Source: Asterias amurensis
Taxonomy: Eukaryota > Echinodermata > Asteroidea > Forcipulatida > Asteriidae
Direction of reading: 5' to 3'
Assembly (NCBI RefSeq): GCF_032118995.1
Contig: NC_092665.1
Location: 6,443,501 to 6,507,500 of the forward strand
Length of the DNA stretch: 64,000 bases
Shown here: positions 33,681-57,400 of the stretch, one piece after another
Layout: each line of letters begins with the position of its first letter
Numbering within the stretch: position 1 is the stretch's first letter
The notes under the pieces: generated by a model
What the model saw: only the letters and a program-made list of their open reading frames with translations
Database searches by the model: none
What the model was told of the DNA's origin: nothing
Program-made: the position numbers and the translations under genes

Positions 33681-34010
33681 GGACACTGTGTTTTGTGTCC
33701 TTCTACAAAAAGTATCCGAACCCTTAAATTTGAAATCATCAGACTCAAGCTGCTATGTCAAATAGTTCAGAGCACGCGTTTGGGTGTAGCTCAATGGTTT
33801 ATTCACGAGGGAATTTCTATACAACATCTTCTCTGCACCTATTAGTAATGTTTACCGTTATTCTCTTTAATTCTGAGAAATTCAAATTGAACTGTCTCTC
33901 TTTTTATAGACCAGTAGTGACCCTCATGAATGATATAAGTTGAATAAGCTCATCAGCCCCTTTCAGTGATGCTAGGTGAGACCGGTGGGGTTGAGCAAAT
34001 CGGTCCCAAA
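33681..34010. repeat. Duplicated C1q downstream flank, isolated copy
   Basis: Matches 24250-24520 (GTCCTTCTACAAAAAGTATCC, AACCCTTAAATTTGAAATCAT, ATGAATGATATAAGTTG, GAGACCGGTGGGGTTGAGC) without an adjacent C1q coding exon. Confidence 0.65.
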
Positions 34011-34588
34011 TCGGTCTTTTTCTCAATTGTTAGCCAAACATAACCTGTGTGCATGCATGACACGATGATGTTTGAAAAACACAGTAAGCGGAAAATGGTG
34101 ATCAAAAGCGCAGAGTTTGGTGGTTAAGAGATCGTGAAATCAAATCGTACTAGATCAAACATCAAACCACCGACCCCCCAAAAAATAAAAAATTGTAATT
34201 AATTAACCACGTGACCCATATTTGCATATTTAATTGTACAAGGGGACAAAGTTGTGGGAACTTCCTGTTGATGCTGACATCATGAGAACATCAGCATAAG
34301 TATTGGAATTGCACTACCTATTGAACCACTTGTAGTGTTCAAGGAGTCCAACACGTCAGTCTAGAGTCCAACTCTGATTGTATAAATCAATTCAGGCATC
34401 ATCTTCAATTTAATTTTATGCAACAAGCAAACTTTTAAATTTTCTGATTTTATTTCAAAGGGTAACATAAATGGCTGTTAGCAAACGGTTTCCAACAAAA
34501 ACTACATGGTGTACGTGCACAATATTCTTACTGGCCTCAAGCATTTACCTCTAGATAATAAATCAAGCATTCAGTTCAAAATGAAAAA
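34011..34588. other. Intergenic DNA
   Basis: Nothing recognised in this AT-rich stretch. Confidence 0.4.
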
Positions 34589-35215
<627 letters not shown>

Positions 35216-35955
35216 ATTCAACGGACCATGAATCACGGACCATATGCACAAAATAAAATATTCAAAAGAATATCCATATAATAGATTTGTCTGGTGTATA
35301 AACTGATGTCCCAGCCATGGGATTTTCGTGTGTTTTTGCTAGATTCCTCGCTCCCCAACCAAAGTGACTACAAAACGTATCTAATGGATAACAATGGTAT
35401 ATTTCGACATGGTTTTTTTCCCAGCAAGAGTTGTGGGGCCCAATTTCTCTAGTATTTATTTTGGGTATTTTGTTTATCTGTTTCATTTAAATATATGGTT
35501 AAGTTTTATTTTACGCTAACTGTTTTTGTGTTTGTTCTTCCTGTAATTTTGAATTGTTTTGCCGCTACATAAGATTACACCCACTAAATAGAATTGCTTA
35601 CATTGCTTTCTTCGTTAGAAAAAAAGGGGGGGTCCGTACTCGTTATGGTTTGCTTTTTATGGGCCCCTCCATCCCCTACATGTGTTTTGCATTGATTTTT
35701 AGTTTTTGTTTTCTATTATTGTACGATTGCATTTGCTTGTAATAAATTATTTATTACCTTCTGTGTAGACTAAGCAAGTCTCGCGCGTATTTGAACTTGC
35801 GGGACCATTATGTTCCAAACCTTATGGAGTTTTACGAGGGACATTTTGTTTCGTCCATTATTTTAGTTTAACGTAGTTTATGACCATGAATATTATAAAT
35901 ATTGTTGGAAATGTTATACTAGTTAACAAAACGTATACAAGTAAAATCCTTTCAA
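35216..35955. other. Intergenic DNA with LINE-like 3' end
   Basis: 35480-35750 looks like a T-rich LINE 3' end (GTTTTCTATTATTGTACGATTG then AATAAATTATTTATT). A related sequence is at 60060-60205. The rest shows nothing. Confidence 0.4.
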
Positions 35956-36412
35956 CAAAAGAAATCCTACTTTCGGGATGTCGACTTCCCGAGATAAATT
36001 ATCACAGGAAGACGACATCCTAATTTTAGGGTGTCGACTTCCCGAGATAAATTATCACAGCAAGACGACATCCTACTTTTGGGATATCGACATTCCGAGA
36101 TAAATTATCACAGGAAGACGACATTCTTCTTTTAGAATGTCGACTTCCCGAGATGAATTATCACAGGAAGATGACAACTGACGTTTAGGATGTCGACATA
36201 CCGAGATCAATTATCACAGCAAGACGACATCCTACTTTTAGGATGTCGACATCCCGAGATAAATTATCACAGCAAGACGACCTCCTACTTTTAGGATGTC
36301 GACATCCCGAGATAAATTATCACAGGAAGACGACATCCTACTTTTAGGATGTCGACATTCCGAGATAAATTATCACAGGAAGACGACATTCTTCTTTAAG
36401 AATGTCGACTGT
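35956..36412. repeat. 53-bp minisatellite with internal hairpin, about 9 units
   Basis: The consensus unit runs GACGACATCCTACTTTTAGG, ATGTCGACATCCCGAGATAA, ATTATCACAG and A. GACATCCT and AGGATGTC pair within each unit. In units at 36115 and 36385 both arms have changed to GACATTCT and AGAATGTC, keeping the pairing. Confidence 0.9.
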
Positions 36413-36930
36413 TTGTAGTTATAAGACTCCTTGGGGATAGGAGAAAAATTTGGAAAACCGTGACCTCAATTTGACCTCTACTTCCGGGTCAACCGGAAGT
36501 GGGACCATATCTCAAGAACTACTCAACCGATTTTCAATTTGTTTTCACTTACAGACTCCTTGACATTAATATTGACTGTGAAAACTCGTGACCCCATGTT
36601 GGCCTCTACGTCCGGGTGAACCGGAAATGGGACCATACGCCAAGTACTATACAACCGATTTTCAATCCTGTTTGTTCAGTTTTATCCTCCTAAGGCATTA
36701 AAAATAAACTTTGAAAATCCATGACCCCAAGTTGACCTCTACTTCCGGGTCAACCAGAAGTGGCACCATATCTCAAGAACTACACAACCGATTTTCTAAC
36801 TTTTTTTCAGTTACAGACTCCTTGGGCGTTAGAGATTAGCCTTAGGTTACCGTGACCCGATGAAGTGGCACCGTAACTCAAGGCACTGTACAGTATTTAT
36901 CAAACTTTTTTTCAGTTATAGACTCCTTGG
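36413..36930. repeat. Minisatellite of about 125-bp units, 4 copies
   Basis: Units share TTACAGACTCCTTGG, GACCTCTACTTCCGGGTCAA, CCGGAAGTGG and ACAACCGATTTTCAA. ACTTCCGG/CCGGAAGT can form a small hairpin in each. Units decay to the right. Confidence 0.85.
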
Positions 36931-37006
36931 TAATGTTAACACATAATCAAAGCAAAAAAACACTGAACAGCTTTGTGTTTGTTCACAAACACCTAATGTC
37001 TAGTTA

Positions 37007-37172
37007 TTATTAGCTGTTCCGACCTACCGTCGGAACAGGTATTGTTTTCGTCGAGATTTTTATTATTAGCTGTTCCGACCTACGTCGGAACAGGTATTGT
37101 TTTCGTCTAGATTTTTATTATTAGCTGTTCCGACCTACGTCGGAACAGGTATTGTTTTCATCGAGATTTTTA
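37007..37172. repeat. Three 55-bp hairpin units
   Basis: Three tandem units of ATTAGCTGTTCCGACCTACG, TCGGAACAGGTATTGTTTTC and GTCGAGATTTTTATT. TGTTCCGAC and GTCGGAACA pair. Confidence 0.9.
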
Positions 37173-37527
<355 letters not shown>

Positions 37528-37589
37528 AACTCTTAAAAAATGTGAAAAATCTTAATTCATTATGCACATAAGTCATCCGCACTCGTACC

Positions 37590-38001
37590 ACTAACCGCAT
37601 GCGGAGGCCGTCAGGCCGACAGCCTTGTCGGGTATGTAACTTCCGGGTTTAATGTGTTGTATTGAAAAATTTCCACAAGTGGAAAAAAATGGAGGGGCTC
37701 TCGGATACGCTAGTATGCAGCCCATGAATATGTATATCTTTCGTCAGACCTATCAGACAACACAGGATGTGAGGCAAATGAATTATTCATTTTGACGTCC
37801 AATCACGCACTTCCCTTATCACGACCTTTGGACCCTATCATGCGTCCGTGGTTGTGGTGTGTGATGTAAACATGTCTCGTCTTTCGCGGGCATTATGGTA
37901 ATGAGCTGACCGTGGGAACTCTTCGCTTATTATAGTAATGAGGTCAGTTGCTTCAACACAAACCCTACAAGGCTGTCGGCCTGACGGCCTCCCCATGCGG
38001 A
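37590..38001. mobile_element. Foldback element
   Basis: CCGCATGCGGAGGCCGTCAG with GCCGACAGCCTTGT (37595-37630) and the reverse complement (CAAGGCTGTCGGC, CTGACGGCCTCC, 37969-37995) form arms of about 38 bases around 330 bases of unrelated DNA. The interior is not coding. Confidence 0.65.
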
Positions 38002-38129
38002 TAGTGTACGGGGCATCGTGTCGTGCGATGTTACGCACAGTGAATATGGGTGGGTTTTTATACAGCGGTGGTTTTTTTTTCGGAGTGAATAATTCGACTG
38101 CCTTGAGCAAGGCTAATATTATACAGACA

Positions 38130-38320
38130 CCACACACGCTCCTGCATGCTGGATCGGAACATCTGGAGAAACATCACTGGGCAGGCTCGAGCTTCCACAT
38201 GGCGCTCGACTTGATGTTGGTTTATTCAATGATATCATTGTATCAAAGGAATCACTGGATCTGAACAGCAGGTACCTGTCTTAATCCTTGCGGATAAAGA
38301 CAGGGTCGTCTGCAATTTAT
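38130..38320. repeat. Duplicated C1q flank F, copy 3
   Basis: Matches 15520-15698 and 25215-25391 (CTGGATCGGAACATCTGGAG, GCAGGTACCTGTC). Confidence 0.65.
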
Positions 38321-38520
38321 GGGTGCGTTCGTTTAGCTTCCCTTGGTCGACCCCGGTCTGCCCCCGGTACGTTCGAATAGTTTTAATGTCATTCCAGGGT
38401 TCACCCGGGTCAGCCCCCAGTGCCCTGCTTGTGGAGTGGGTCAACTTGGGGCGACTCGAGGTGCATGCCGTCACCACGAGAGGGCGAGTTTGATCGTTCG
38501 ATTAGCTCTTGTCAGGGGCT
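38321..38520. mobile_element. R-type MITE, copy 5 (right end lost)
   Basis: It begins GGGTGCGTTCGTTTAGCTTC and breaks off after TTAGCTCTTGTCAGGGGCTA. Confidence 0.75.
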
Positions 38521-40275
38521 AATCCTTATGTAGCCCGAACGTCTGACGTCATTCTTCGAGGCTCGTGAATAACGCCAGAGACCGGCACCAAAACCGGCGT
38601 GTAGTTTCACCTTTGACCTCCCTCATTTCACATAGAGATACTTGAAGACAGGCGGCAGTGCTGCATGTACTGTAGGGGCATGTATCCAATTGAATCGCTG
38701 GATCGAGCGGCCGGGACCTGTCTTTATCCTTGCGGATAACAGACAGGGGCCCAGTCTAATCCCTATGTAGACGGAAAACTGTAAGACAATATACGTAGAG
38801 GGCGCTGTGGCTCTGTGGTGTTATTTAATTGGGAATACATTTACAAAGCGCCCTCTAATGTACAAATTTATCAAAAATGTACAAAGTGTGGTGTATACAG
38901 ATCCGAACGTTGGTTGTGTGTGTGCTCGCGAACACCGTTTTCTTGGAAACCAGGGGGCGAGAATTACAAAGCGCCCTCTTTTGCTTTATTTACTACAAAC
39001 GTACAGTGTGCGATGTTGTAACCCAGACTACAATCCCGGCCATATCTCTTTGGAGATAGCAGGGGCAGGGGAGAAAATGTTTATTGTCAGTGGGAAGTGG
39101 ACAGGGAAAAGTTTTATTTAATGTAAGAATGGGTGGCCCAAGCATTTCGGCCGGGATTGTAGGCCCCGTTGTCGGAGGAACACAACTCGTCTTATTTGAC
39201 TGGCGACCGAACATGTTGTTTTATTTTTGCTTCCGAAAAACTGCAAGCGAACGAAGTGACCTGGCTCTCCTGCCTTCCCCAGGCTGGTATGGGCCGCGGT
39301 TAACGAAGAGCAGAAGTGCTAATGATATTTCCTCGGAGATTCTGATATCAAACGGTCTGAAGCAGATTGAACCAAAAGAGGGTACTGAACAAGGGTGCTT
39401 TCAGAAGAAACGACAAGAGGAGGAAACTATCTCCAAGGGACAACATTTCCTGCCACTACAAGGGCCACGCGCAATTCTCCAAGACTAGGCGCCCGGATGG
39501 GTTGCCGGCGTCTCAGTGAAATCAGTGCTGCCGGAGATTATTTCCCCTGTTTTGGAAACTAACATGGGCTGAGTGAGGGTGAATCAACAGAGGGCGCTAT
39601 CACAAGTAGTTTGTAACAATTTTGGGAGAACATAATCTCCTGACACACCTGCCCAAAATGGGGACAGAATCTCCGGGGACAGATTTCCATTAAAAACACC
39701 GGCCCAAAGCGGAATCCTGCGTTACGTGTTAAACAATCAAAATGACTTCAATCTCATCCAAAAGTTGTAAAATAGCAAATACATTTTGTTCGCAGTGTGT
39801 TCATTTGATTTTTGTTGTTGCTCCATTTAACATTCTTGTTTCCCAAAAAGCATTTTATTTTTGTACGTTTCATTGGTAGTAGACTCTGAGAAAACAAAGG
39901 ATACGATTGAAAATCAGTTTAAAATTACCCTTTAAGGGCAAAGGCAGGACACATTAGGTAACTTTCAAGCACTAGTCACGTCTTTCCACTTGGTGTATCT
40001 CAACATATTCTTAAATTAACAAACCCGTGAACATTAATTTGAGCTCAATTGGTCGTCGAAGTTGCGAGAGAATAATGGGAAGACACCCCTTGTCGCACAA
40101 GTTGTGTGCTTTCAGACGCCTTGAATTTGAGACCTCAACAATTCGAGAAAGTACTTCTTCTCAAAAACTAGTTTTCTTCAGAGAGAGCCGTTACTCACTC
40201 ACAATTTGTTTTATACTATTAACATCTCTCCATTGCTCATTACCAAGTAAGGTTTTTATGCTTTAATACAATTAT
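38521..40275. repeat. C1q flank F and upstream segment, copy A3
   Basis: 38521-38764 is flank. From 38765 the sequence continues without interruption into the upstream segment (AGATCCGAACGTTGG at 38899), the empty site of the MULE-like element. 38910-39520 matches 200-820, and 39720-40260 matches 1310-1900 including an M1 MITE. The CCGGAC/octamer cluster is replaced by unrelated sequence (39520-39700). No C1q gene follows, since block B2 begins at 40547. 40276-40546 shows nothing. Confidence 0.75.
39955..40262. mobile_element. M1 MITE copy in A3
   Basis: Same position in the segment as 1600-1945 and 18955-19300. Confidence 0.7.
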
Positions 40276-41937
40276 TTGTTGAATTTTGAAAGGCATTAGA
40301 AAATGCTTCAAAACAACAGAATTTAGCCATTAACTTATGGTTTGTTGTAACGTACCCCAGAAAAGGTGTCTTCAAAAAAAAAATCCTCAGTTTGTTGAAA
40401 GAAAACGCTTGACTTGAGTAGTAAAACGTTCGTGTAATGTAGACCCAAGCAATACACAACTGACCTAATGTTGCTTTATGTGCTTGCAAATTAGCCTGTT
40501 CTGACAAAATACATTAATATTGACAGTGTATTTTCTTTTTATTTGACCTCGTTTGATGTAACAATTTAATTTAAAATTTAATCAATGTCTGTTCAATGAT
40601 AAAAAGCGAAACTACCGTGGGAGTTTCGAGCCAAGGGGGCAATGATGTGTTATAGAAACAATTAGGTGAATATTTTTGCTCGAATGAGATGAAAATGTTA
40701 TGTTTATTTAAACAAAACTAACTTCGGTGTGCTAGTGTAGTCAACACATTCACTTTACTTACCAATCGGGCACTTCGAGCCGGATGGTGGCGCATTACTT
40801 CTTCCTTTTAATTTGTTTAAGTTTACAGATTTTAGTGATTGGTAACTGTAAATGTAATCATTCGATAAATATGTTCTGGGGATTGATAAAAAGTGATCAG
40901 ACAGAAACAAAATCACACTACAATTGCACGCACGTTAATCTCCCCAGCTGATGGCTCTGTGGTGCCCGGAAGCTCAGTGGTGACCTTGTCATCGTGAGAC
41001 TTACACGGTCTATTGGAGGGAAATGGTTGATCACCCTGGGGAGCCCCATGTGATCTTGACGTCACATTTGAAATAATATTTACAAACTGGGGGGGGGGGG
41101 GGTCGAACACACACACTAAGTCCACAATAACATCCGAGTATTATAAATAACGCCCTCTGTTGGTCTAACAATTTTGCAGCCTTAGTTTTAACCATGGCTT
41201 TAATCTCCTCTAATATTCGGAAAGGCGAGTGTCAAAGGTTTCCGATGATACCATAATGTACGTGGGGGTACCGAACGACAAAACTGCGAGGAATACAAAT
41301 CAGCGATACTTCGCGCTTTGTAGAAATAAAAGGGGCACAAATGAAACAAAAGTACGTTTACTTAACAAAATCATGGTTTTTTTTTATAGCTTCGTGACTA
41401 AAATTAAGTTATCTGAATATTGACAATGAAAATATAGATCCTAAAGAAGTAGAACAAAATACATTGTTACAAAATAAAAACCTCTCCACAACGACCCCTT
41501 CCACATAATGAAACCGTCCATTGCACGCTAATGCATTACGCGAAATTTTACTCATTTTCACAGAGCGGGTAACTGGTCTCTGGCTACCACGGCGAACAAG
41601 TATATGGACAATGCGAGGAAACACCAGGGCTAAGTTAATATAAAGATCACATGTTCAAATGTCAAAGTAATTTGATTTTTGGTATTTGTTTTCATCAATC
41701 ATTAAACTAAAATGTATCCAGTCAGTTTCTCATTTAGGCCTGGCGTTCTTTTCTTTTTTTTGTATTATGTATAATTCAAAAGTGATATTACTGGAAAAAG
41801 TCGGTTTGATTTAAGCGGCTGTAAAAAAGGTTAACATATGTCATGTTTGTGGTTGTTTGTTTTACTGTTTGCAAACACGATTAAACTATAATATTGGCTG
41901 TCTTTGCTATAAACTGGACAAAATACATTCATTGAAT

Positions 41938-52360
<10,423 letters not shown>

Positions 52361-52678
52361 GTTGAAATCAAAGTAACAAAATCAGAAGTAATTGAACAGT
52401 GTAGACCGATCGTCACTGTTGTTATCCGACTGAGGTCATAGTCAGTTTGTATTACAAACTTCATAACTATAGAACAGCAATAACGTATCATTTCATTCAT
52501 TCTTTGGCCTTTGGACCTTGGAAATAAATTATCGGTCTTTGAACTTTAATTTCATATTTCAAATGACCATTATCTGTCGGTACTTGTACTATATCATCAA
52601 CTTCATATCTCTATTACCAATTACTCTACTGTGAAGTTCCACAAACAACGGGACTCCTTCAAATTATTGCGTCGAGGT

Positions 52679-53042
52679 TAAAAGAACACGTTGCCTTGGA
52701 TCGGTCGAGTTGGTCTTTGAAAAGCGTTTTTAACCGTTTGTTATAAAATGCATATGGTTAGAAAAGATGTTTTAAAAGTAGAATACAATGATCAACACAA
52801 ATATGCCTCGAAATTGAGTGGTTTTCCTTTTACTTTGCGAACTACCGGGTCGGCCATTTATGGGAGTCAAAAATTTGACTCCCATAAATGGCCGACTGTG
52901 TTAGTCGACGAGGTAAAAGGAAAACCACGCAATTTCGAGTGATACTTGTGTTGATCATAAAATTTCACTTTTAATAAAACAAACTGTTACAAACGCTTTT
53001 CAAAGACCAACTCGACCGATCCAAGGCAACATGTTCCTTTAA
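52679..53042. mobile_element. M2 foldback MITE, copy 1
   Basis: The termini AAAGAACACGTTGCCTTGG and its inverse bound a long palindrome centred on GGGAGTCAAAAATTTGACTC. Confidence 0.85.
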
Positions 53043-53257
53043 CTCTGCACTTCACTAAAGTGATGTCGGTGATTTTGATACTTTGGCTTGCTGTTATATG
53101 GCTTTCAGCATGTTTGTATGAGGAGTTGTAATAAGGTTCCTTTAGAAAAATCACTTCGAATAACTAATAGTTAAATACGAAAGCCCTCCAGAAAAAAATT
53201 ACGTTTAAATCTGTGATAACGGCTTGATTCGTCATTATGGATTCACCCTTGTGGATT

Positions 53258-53620
53258 CACAATTATTGTCAAAGACCAGTATTTTCACTTGCTGTATCTC
53301 AACTATGCATAAAATGACAACAACCCTATGAACATTTGAGCTCAATTGGTCGTCGAAGTTGCGAGATAATAATGAAAGAAAAAACACCCTTGCCACAGTG
53401 AAGTTGTGTGCTTTCAGATGCTTGATTTCGAGCACTCAAAATCTAATTCTGAGGTCTCGAAATCAAATTCGTGGAAAATTACTTTCTCGAAAACTACGTC
53501 TCTTCAGAGGGAGTCGTTTCTCATAGTCTTTAATACTGTCAACAGCTCCCCATTACTCGTTACCAAATAAGGTTTTATGCTAATTTGAGTAATTACCATC
53601 TGTGTCCACTGCCTTTAAGC
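53258..53620. mobile_element. M1 MITE
   Basis: Nearly full copy ending ATCTGTGTCCACTGCCTTTAA. Confidence 0.82.
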
Positions 53621-53687
53621 ACATTTAGAAGATTTTGAGATTTCAATATGAACGTGTCCTTTGTCAAAGAGATTGCATACAATATTT

Positions 53688-54077
53688 AAAGGAATACGTT
53701 GCCTTGGATCGGTCGAGTCGGTCTTTGAAAAGCGTTTGTAACCGTTTGTTAAAAATGCATATAATTAGAAAGACATTTTAAAAGTAAAATATAATGATCC
53801 ACACAAGTATCACTCGAAATTGCGTGGTTTTCCTTTTACCTCGTCGACAAACACGGTCGGCCATTTATGGGAGTCAAACTTTTGACTCCCATAAATGGCC
53901 GACCGTGTTAGTTCGCAAAGAAAAAGGAAAACCACGCAATTTCGAGGCAAATATGTGTGGATCATTGTATTCTACTTTTAAATCATCTTTCTAACCATAT
54001 GCATTTTATAGCAAACGGTTACAAACGCTTTTCAAAGACCAACTCGACCGATCCAAGGCAACGTGTTCCTTTAACGA
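53688..54077. mobile_element. M2 foldback MITE, copy 2 (forms ALP-3 3' UTR)
   Basis: Near-perfect palindrome from AAAGGAATACGTTGCCTTGG to its inverse, centre TGGGAGTCAAACTTTTGACT. Its edge lies about 20 bases downstream of the ALP-3 stop codon. Confidence 0.85.
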
Positions 54078-54097
54078 CACAAGAAACAAAAATAAAT

Positions 54098-54432
54098 TCA
54101 AAGGACCGAAATGAAAACGGCTAAGCAAACAGCTAACAAGGTCGTCTGTGGAGAACCCAATGCATTTCCTACATCACAGGCTTCATTTAGAGGGGAAGGG
54201 TTGGGATGGGTCACGGGGTATAGCGCCCTCAAGTAGTCATGCCGTCTCGTCTGACAGTGTTCCTTGTAGTCGAGGCATGCTGCGTATCTGACTACATGAG
54301 CGATATAAGATTGTTCATGGACACCGTGGACGAGATGAGACATAGGACCATTGGCGTATATACCAACATCTTCACCGCCATGTGTTTCTAGAAAATTACC
54401 AAAGAGAGCTGGCTGCTGAAAGTTGGGTTTCT
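54098..54432 (-). CDS. ALP-3 exon 10
   Basis: [19 protein letters not shown] to the hydrophobic GPI tail. Acceptor TTCCACAG. Confidence 0.9.
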
Positions 54433-57400
54433 CTGTGGAAGAGAAAACGATGTTTAGCAATTTCGAACAAAACTAAAATGTATAGGATTTGAGGCATTGC
54501 ATGGTGAGTTATCAATATAAATTTAGTTTGTGGTAACACCATGTGTGTATCTACTTGCCAGGTAGAGTTTGTTCTTTAGGGAACTGCCTTGCTTCATTCT
54601 ACCACGGAGTAGATGTTTGGGGGTTCGGGAAACTTCTCAGTTCTGAAAAAAACTGTGTACCTTTTAACTATTACCCGGGCGAATGGTATATAGAAAAAAA
54701 AGCTGGGACTACTACTTTAGCTTATATGATTGGCTTAACTATACTACCGTGGAGTCAGTTCTTAAATTGGTCTCAACGTTTCGAATAGCTTGCTCTAGTC
54801 ATCGTCAGGTGACTGAAACTAAAATGATAACATGAAATTGGTGACCCCCTCCCCAGCAATGTTATGTTGCTCTACTTCCTGTTCACCATTATCGTAGTTA
54901 CTGATGTCATCGTTCCATACCCCCAGAGCCATCATTACGAAACCCGAACTGTAACCCCATGTTTTCTAAGGCAATAATAGCTTTCCAGTCTTTGCTGACT
55001 CTAGGTGGTTTACAGAGATTGTGATGATGACAGTTTCTTACCAGTGTCAACATTTGTAAGGTTTCGTCTTTTTCCCGTCGTTGCGTAACTTCTTCTTTCA
55101 CTGAACCCCCCGGGGCCACTCGCGTAATGCATTGTCGTGAACGGCAAATTGTCATCTCCAATCTTGTTATCAACCAGGCCTGCACGCACAGAATAAAAAA
55201 TTGAAAGTGTGCAAAATATTTCAATTACTTTTAAATGAAAGCCTGTGATCGTCAGATAAATACACATTAATATTATAATTTGTCACTAGTTGGCGATGGA
55301 GGGGGTATCTTTTTGAAGCACTGGCCCTGTTAACGTGTCGCCTACCAAAGCATGCATCGAAATCATTTGTTTTCTGCAAAAGAATCTGGTAAAATGCTGG
55401 AAATATTTGAATAGCATTAACGGCTAGACAGTGGACACTATTGGTACCTGTCAAAGACCAGTCTTTTCACTTTGTGTTTCAATGTATGCATACAATAACA
55501 AACCTGTGAAATTTGTTACTCAATTGGTCGTCGCAGTTGCGAGATAACAATGAAAGAAAAAACACCCTTGTCACGCAAAGTTGTGCGCTTTCAGATGCTT
55601 GATTTCGGGACCTCAAAATCTAATTTTGAGGTCTCGAAGTCAAATTCGTGGAAAATAACTTCTTTCTCGAAAACTAAGTTACTTTAGAGGGAGCTGTTTC
55701 TCACACTGTGTTTTACTACCAACAGCTCCACATTGCTTGTTGTTACCAAGTAAGTTTTTATGCTGACAGTTATGTTGAGTAATTGCAAATAGTGCCCACT
55801 GCCTTCAACTTCAACATACATTTACAATCGGAGTCGCCAAGGTAGTACAATCAATACCTTGCCTCGTTGAGTCTGTATAAGGTGTACACCACTCCCTCAA
55901 ACAAACAAATCATCATAATTACCTAGAATAGGATTGCCCTTGCTCGGGTATCCTCCCAATGTCAACACGTGACTATGATCAGCTGTGACGATCACCAATG
56001 TATCCTCCTCATTGATCAATTCCATTGCTTTGGAAACAGCCTCTTCCATTGCAATAGTTTCACGGAGGGAAATATAGGCTTTCCCCATGTGGTTTCCATG
56101 ATCGATTCGACCACCTATCAAAACAAATACAAACACGAATAATTTGCACAGTCAAATTGTCACGTGAAACTCATTTTGTAGACATTATTTTTGTTTTTTA
56201 ATAAGCATTAGTCAAAGACAATGGTACACTTTACTTGGGTGTAAAACGTAAACAACAAACAATAAACGGTTGCTATGGCAATTGGACACCTTTATATACC
56301 GTTATGAAAAAGAATATTACTACGGAACATCACACGGTTGACATGTAAAAGAACCCTTCCAGTCCCGATAGTGTGTAATACTGGCCTTTGGAGTAAATAA
56401 TGGATGGATCTTTTGCTAATTATTTACCTTCAACCATGAGAAAGAACCCCTTTTCATTTCTCTGCAGAATCTTGGTTGCCTTTTCCACCATTTGGGCAAT
56501 AGAAGGCTCACCAGCTTTATCAGTCAGACGCTCGCTTTCAAAGTTCATGTGGCTTGTCTCAAATAAACCTTAAATAATAATTGTGAAACGGTGTACATCA
56601 ATGAGCAATAAGGTTGAATTCTCAGAGGCGGGCACTTGGTACAAGACGGTTTACATTTGTTTACCTCACAGACCGACACTTATGCCTACTACTTCACTTA
56701 AAGGCACTGGACACTATTGGTAATTACTCAAAATAATTGTTAGCATAAAACCTTTCTTGGTAACGAGCAATGGAGAGCTGTTGATAATATAAAACATTGT
56801 GAAAAACGGCTCCCTCTGAAACGTAATTTTCCACGAACTTGATTTCGAGACCTCGGAGTTACAGTTTGAGGTCCCGAAATCAAGCATCTGAAAGCACTTT
56901 CGTGTGACAATGGTGCTTTTTTCTTCTACTATTACCTCGCAACTTGGACGACCAATTATTGAGTTCTAATTTTCACAGGTTTTTTATTTTGTGCATATAC
57001 CAAGTGAGAAAAGACTGGTCTTTGACAATGTTACCAAAGGTGTCCATGTCTTTAAGTTTTTACAGATTAGTCTTTTTTTAACAGTATAAAACATTGTGAG
57101 AAACAGCTCCCTCTGAAGCGACGTAGTTTCCGAGAAAGAAGTAATTTTCCAAGAATTTGATTTCGAGACCTCAGATTTAGAATTTTAGAATAGTCACTCT
57201 ATCTCTGTGGTGACTATAGCTCGATAGTCTAATGACAAAACATCTGCTATAGCAATGCAAAGGTCGTAGGCTCGAATCCCACCCGAGTGATTTGCATAGG
57301 TTCATAGAACTCGGGAAAGTTCTGAACTTACAGTGCTTCAATACACGTAAGTAATGTAAGGGTAAAAAACTACATGTTATAAAAACATCATAATGGTTAC

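Larger units (their letters stand above)
52361..54097. other. Intergenic region between ALP-3 and ALP-2
   Basis: The two phosphatase genes are in tandem. This 1.7-kb gap must hold the ALP-2 promoter, but no clear TATA box is seen. It is mostly two M2 foldbacks and one M1 MITE. Confidence 0.55.

Noticed and set aside
35956-36412. Possible CRISPR array
   Set aside because: The 53-bp units are contiguous with no unique spacers, and the genome is eukaryotic.
54907-55224. 105-codon minus-strand ORF
   Set aside because: It is an alternative frame across ALP-3 exon 9; the frame encoding [10 protein letters not shown] matches the phosphatase family.
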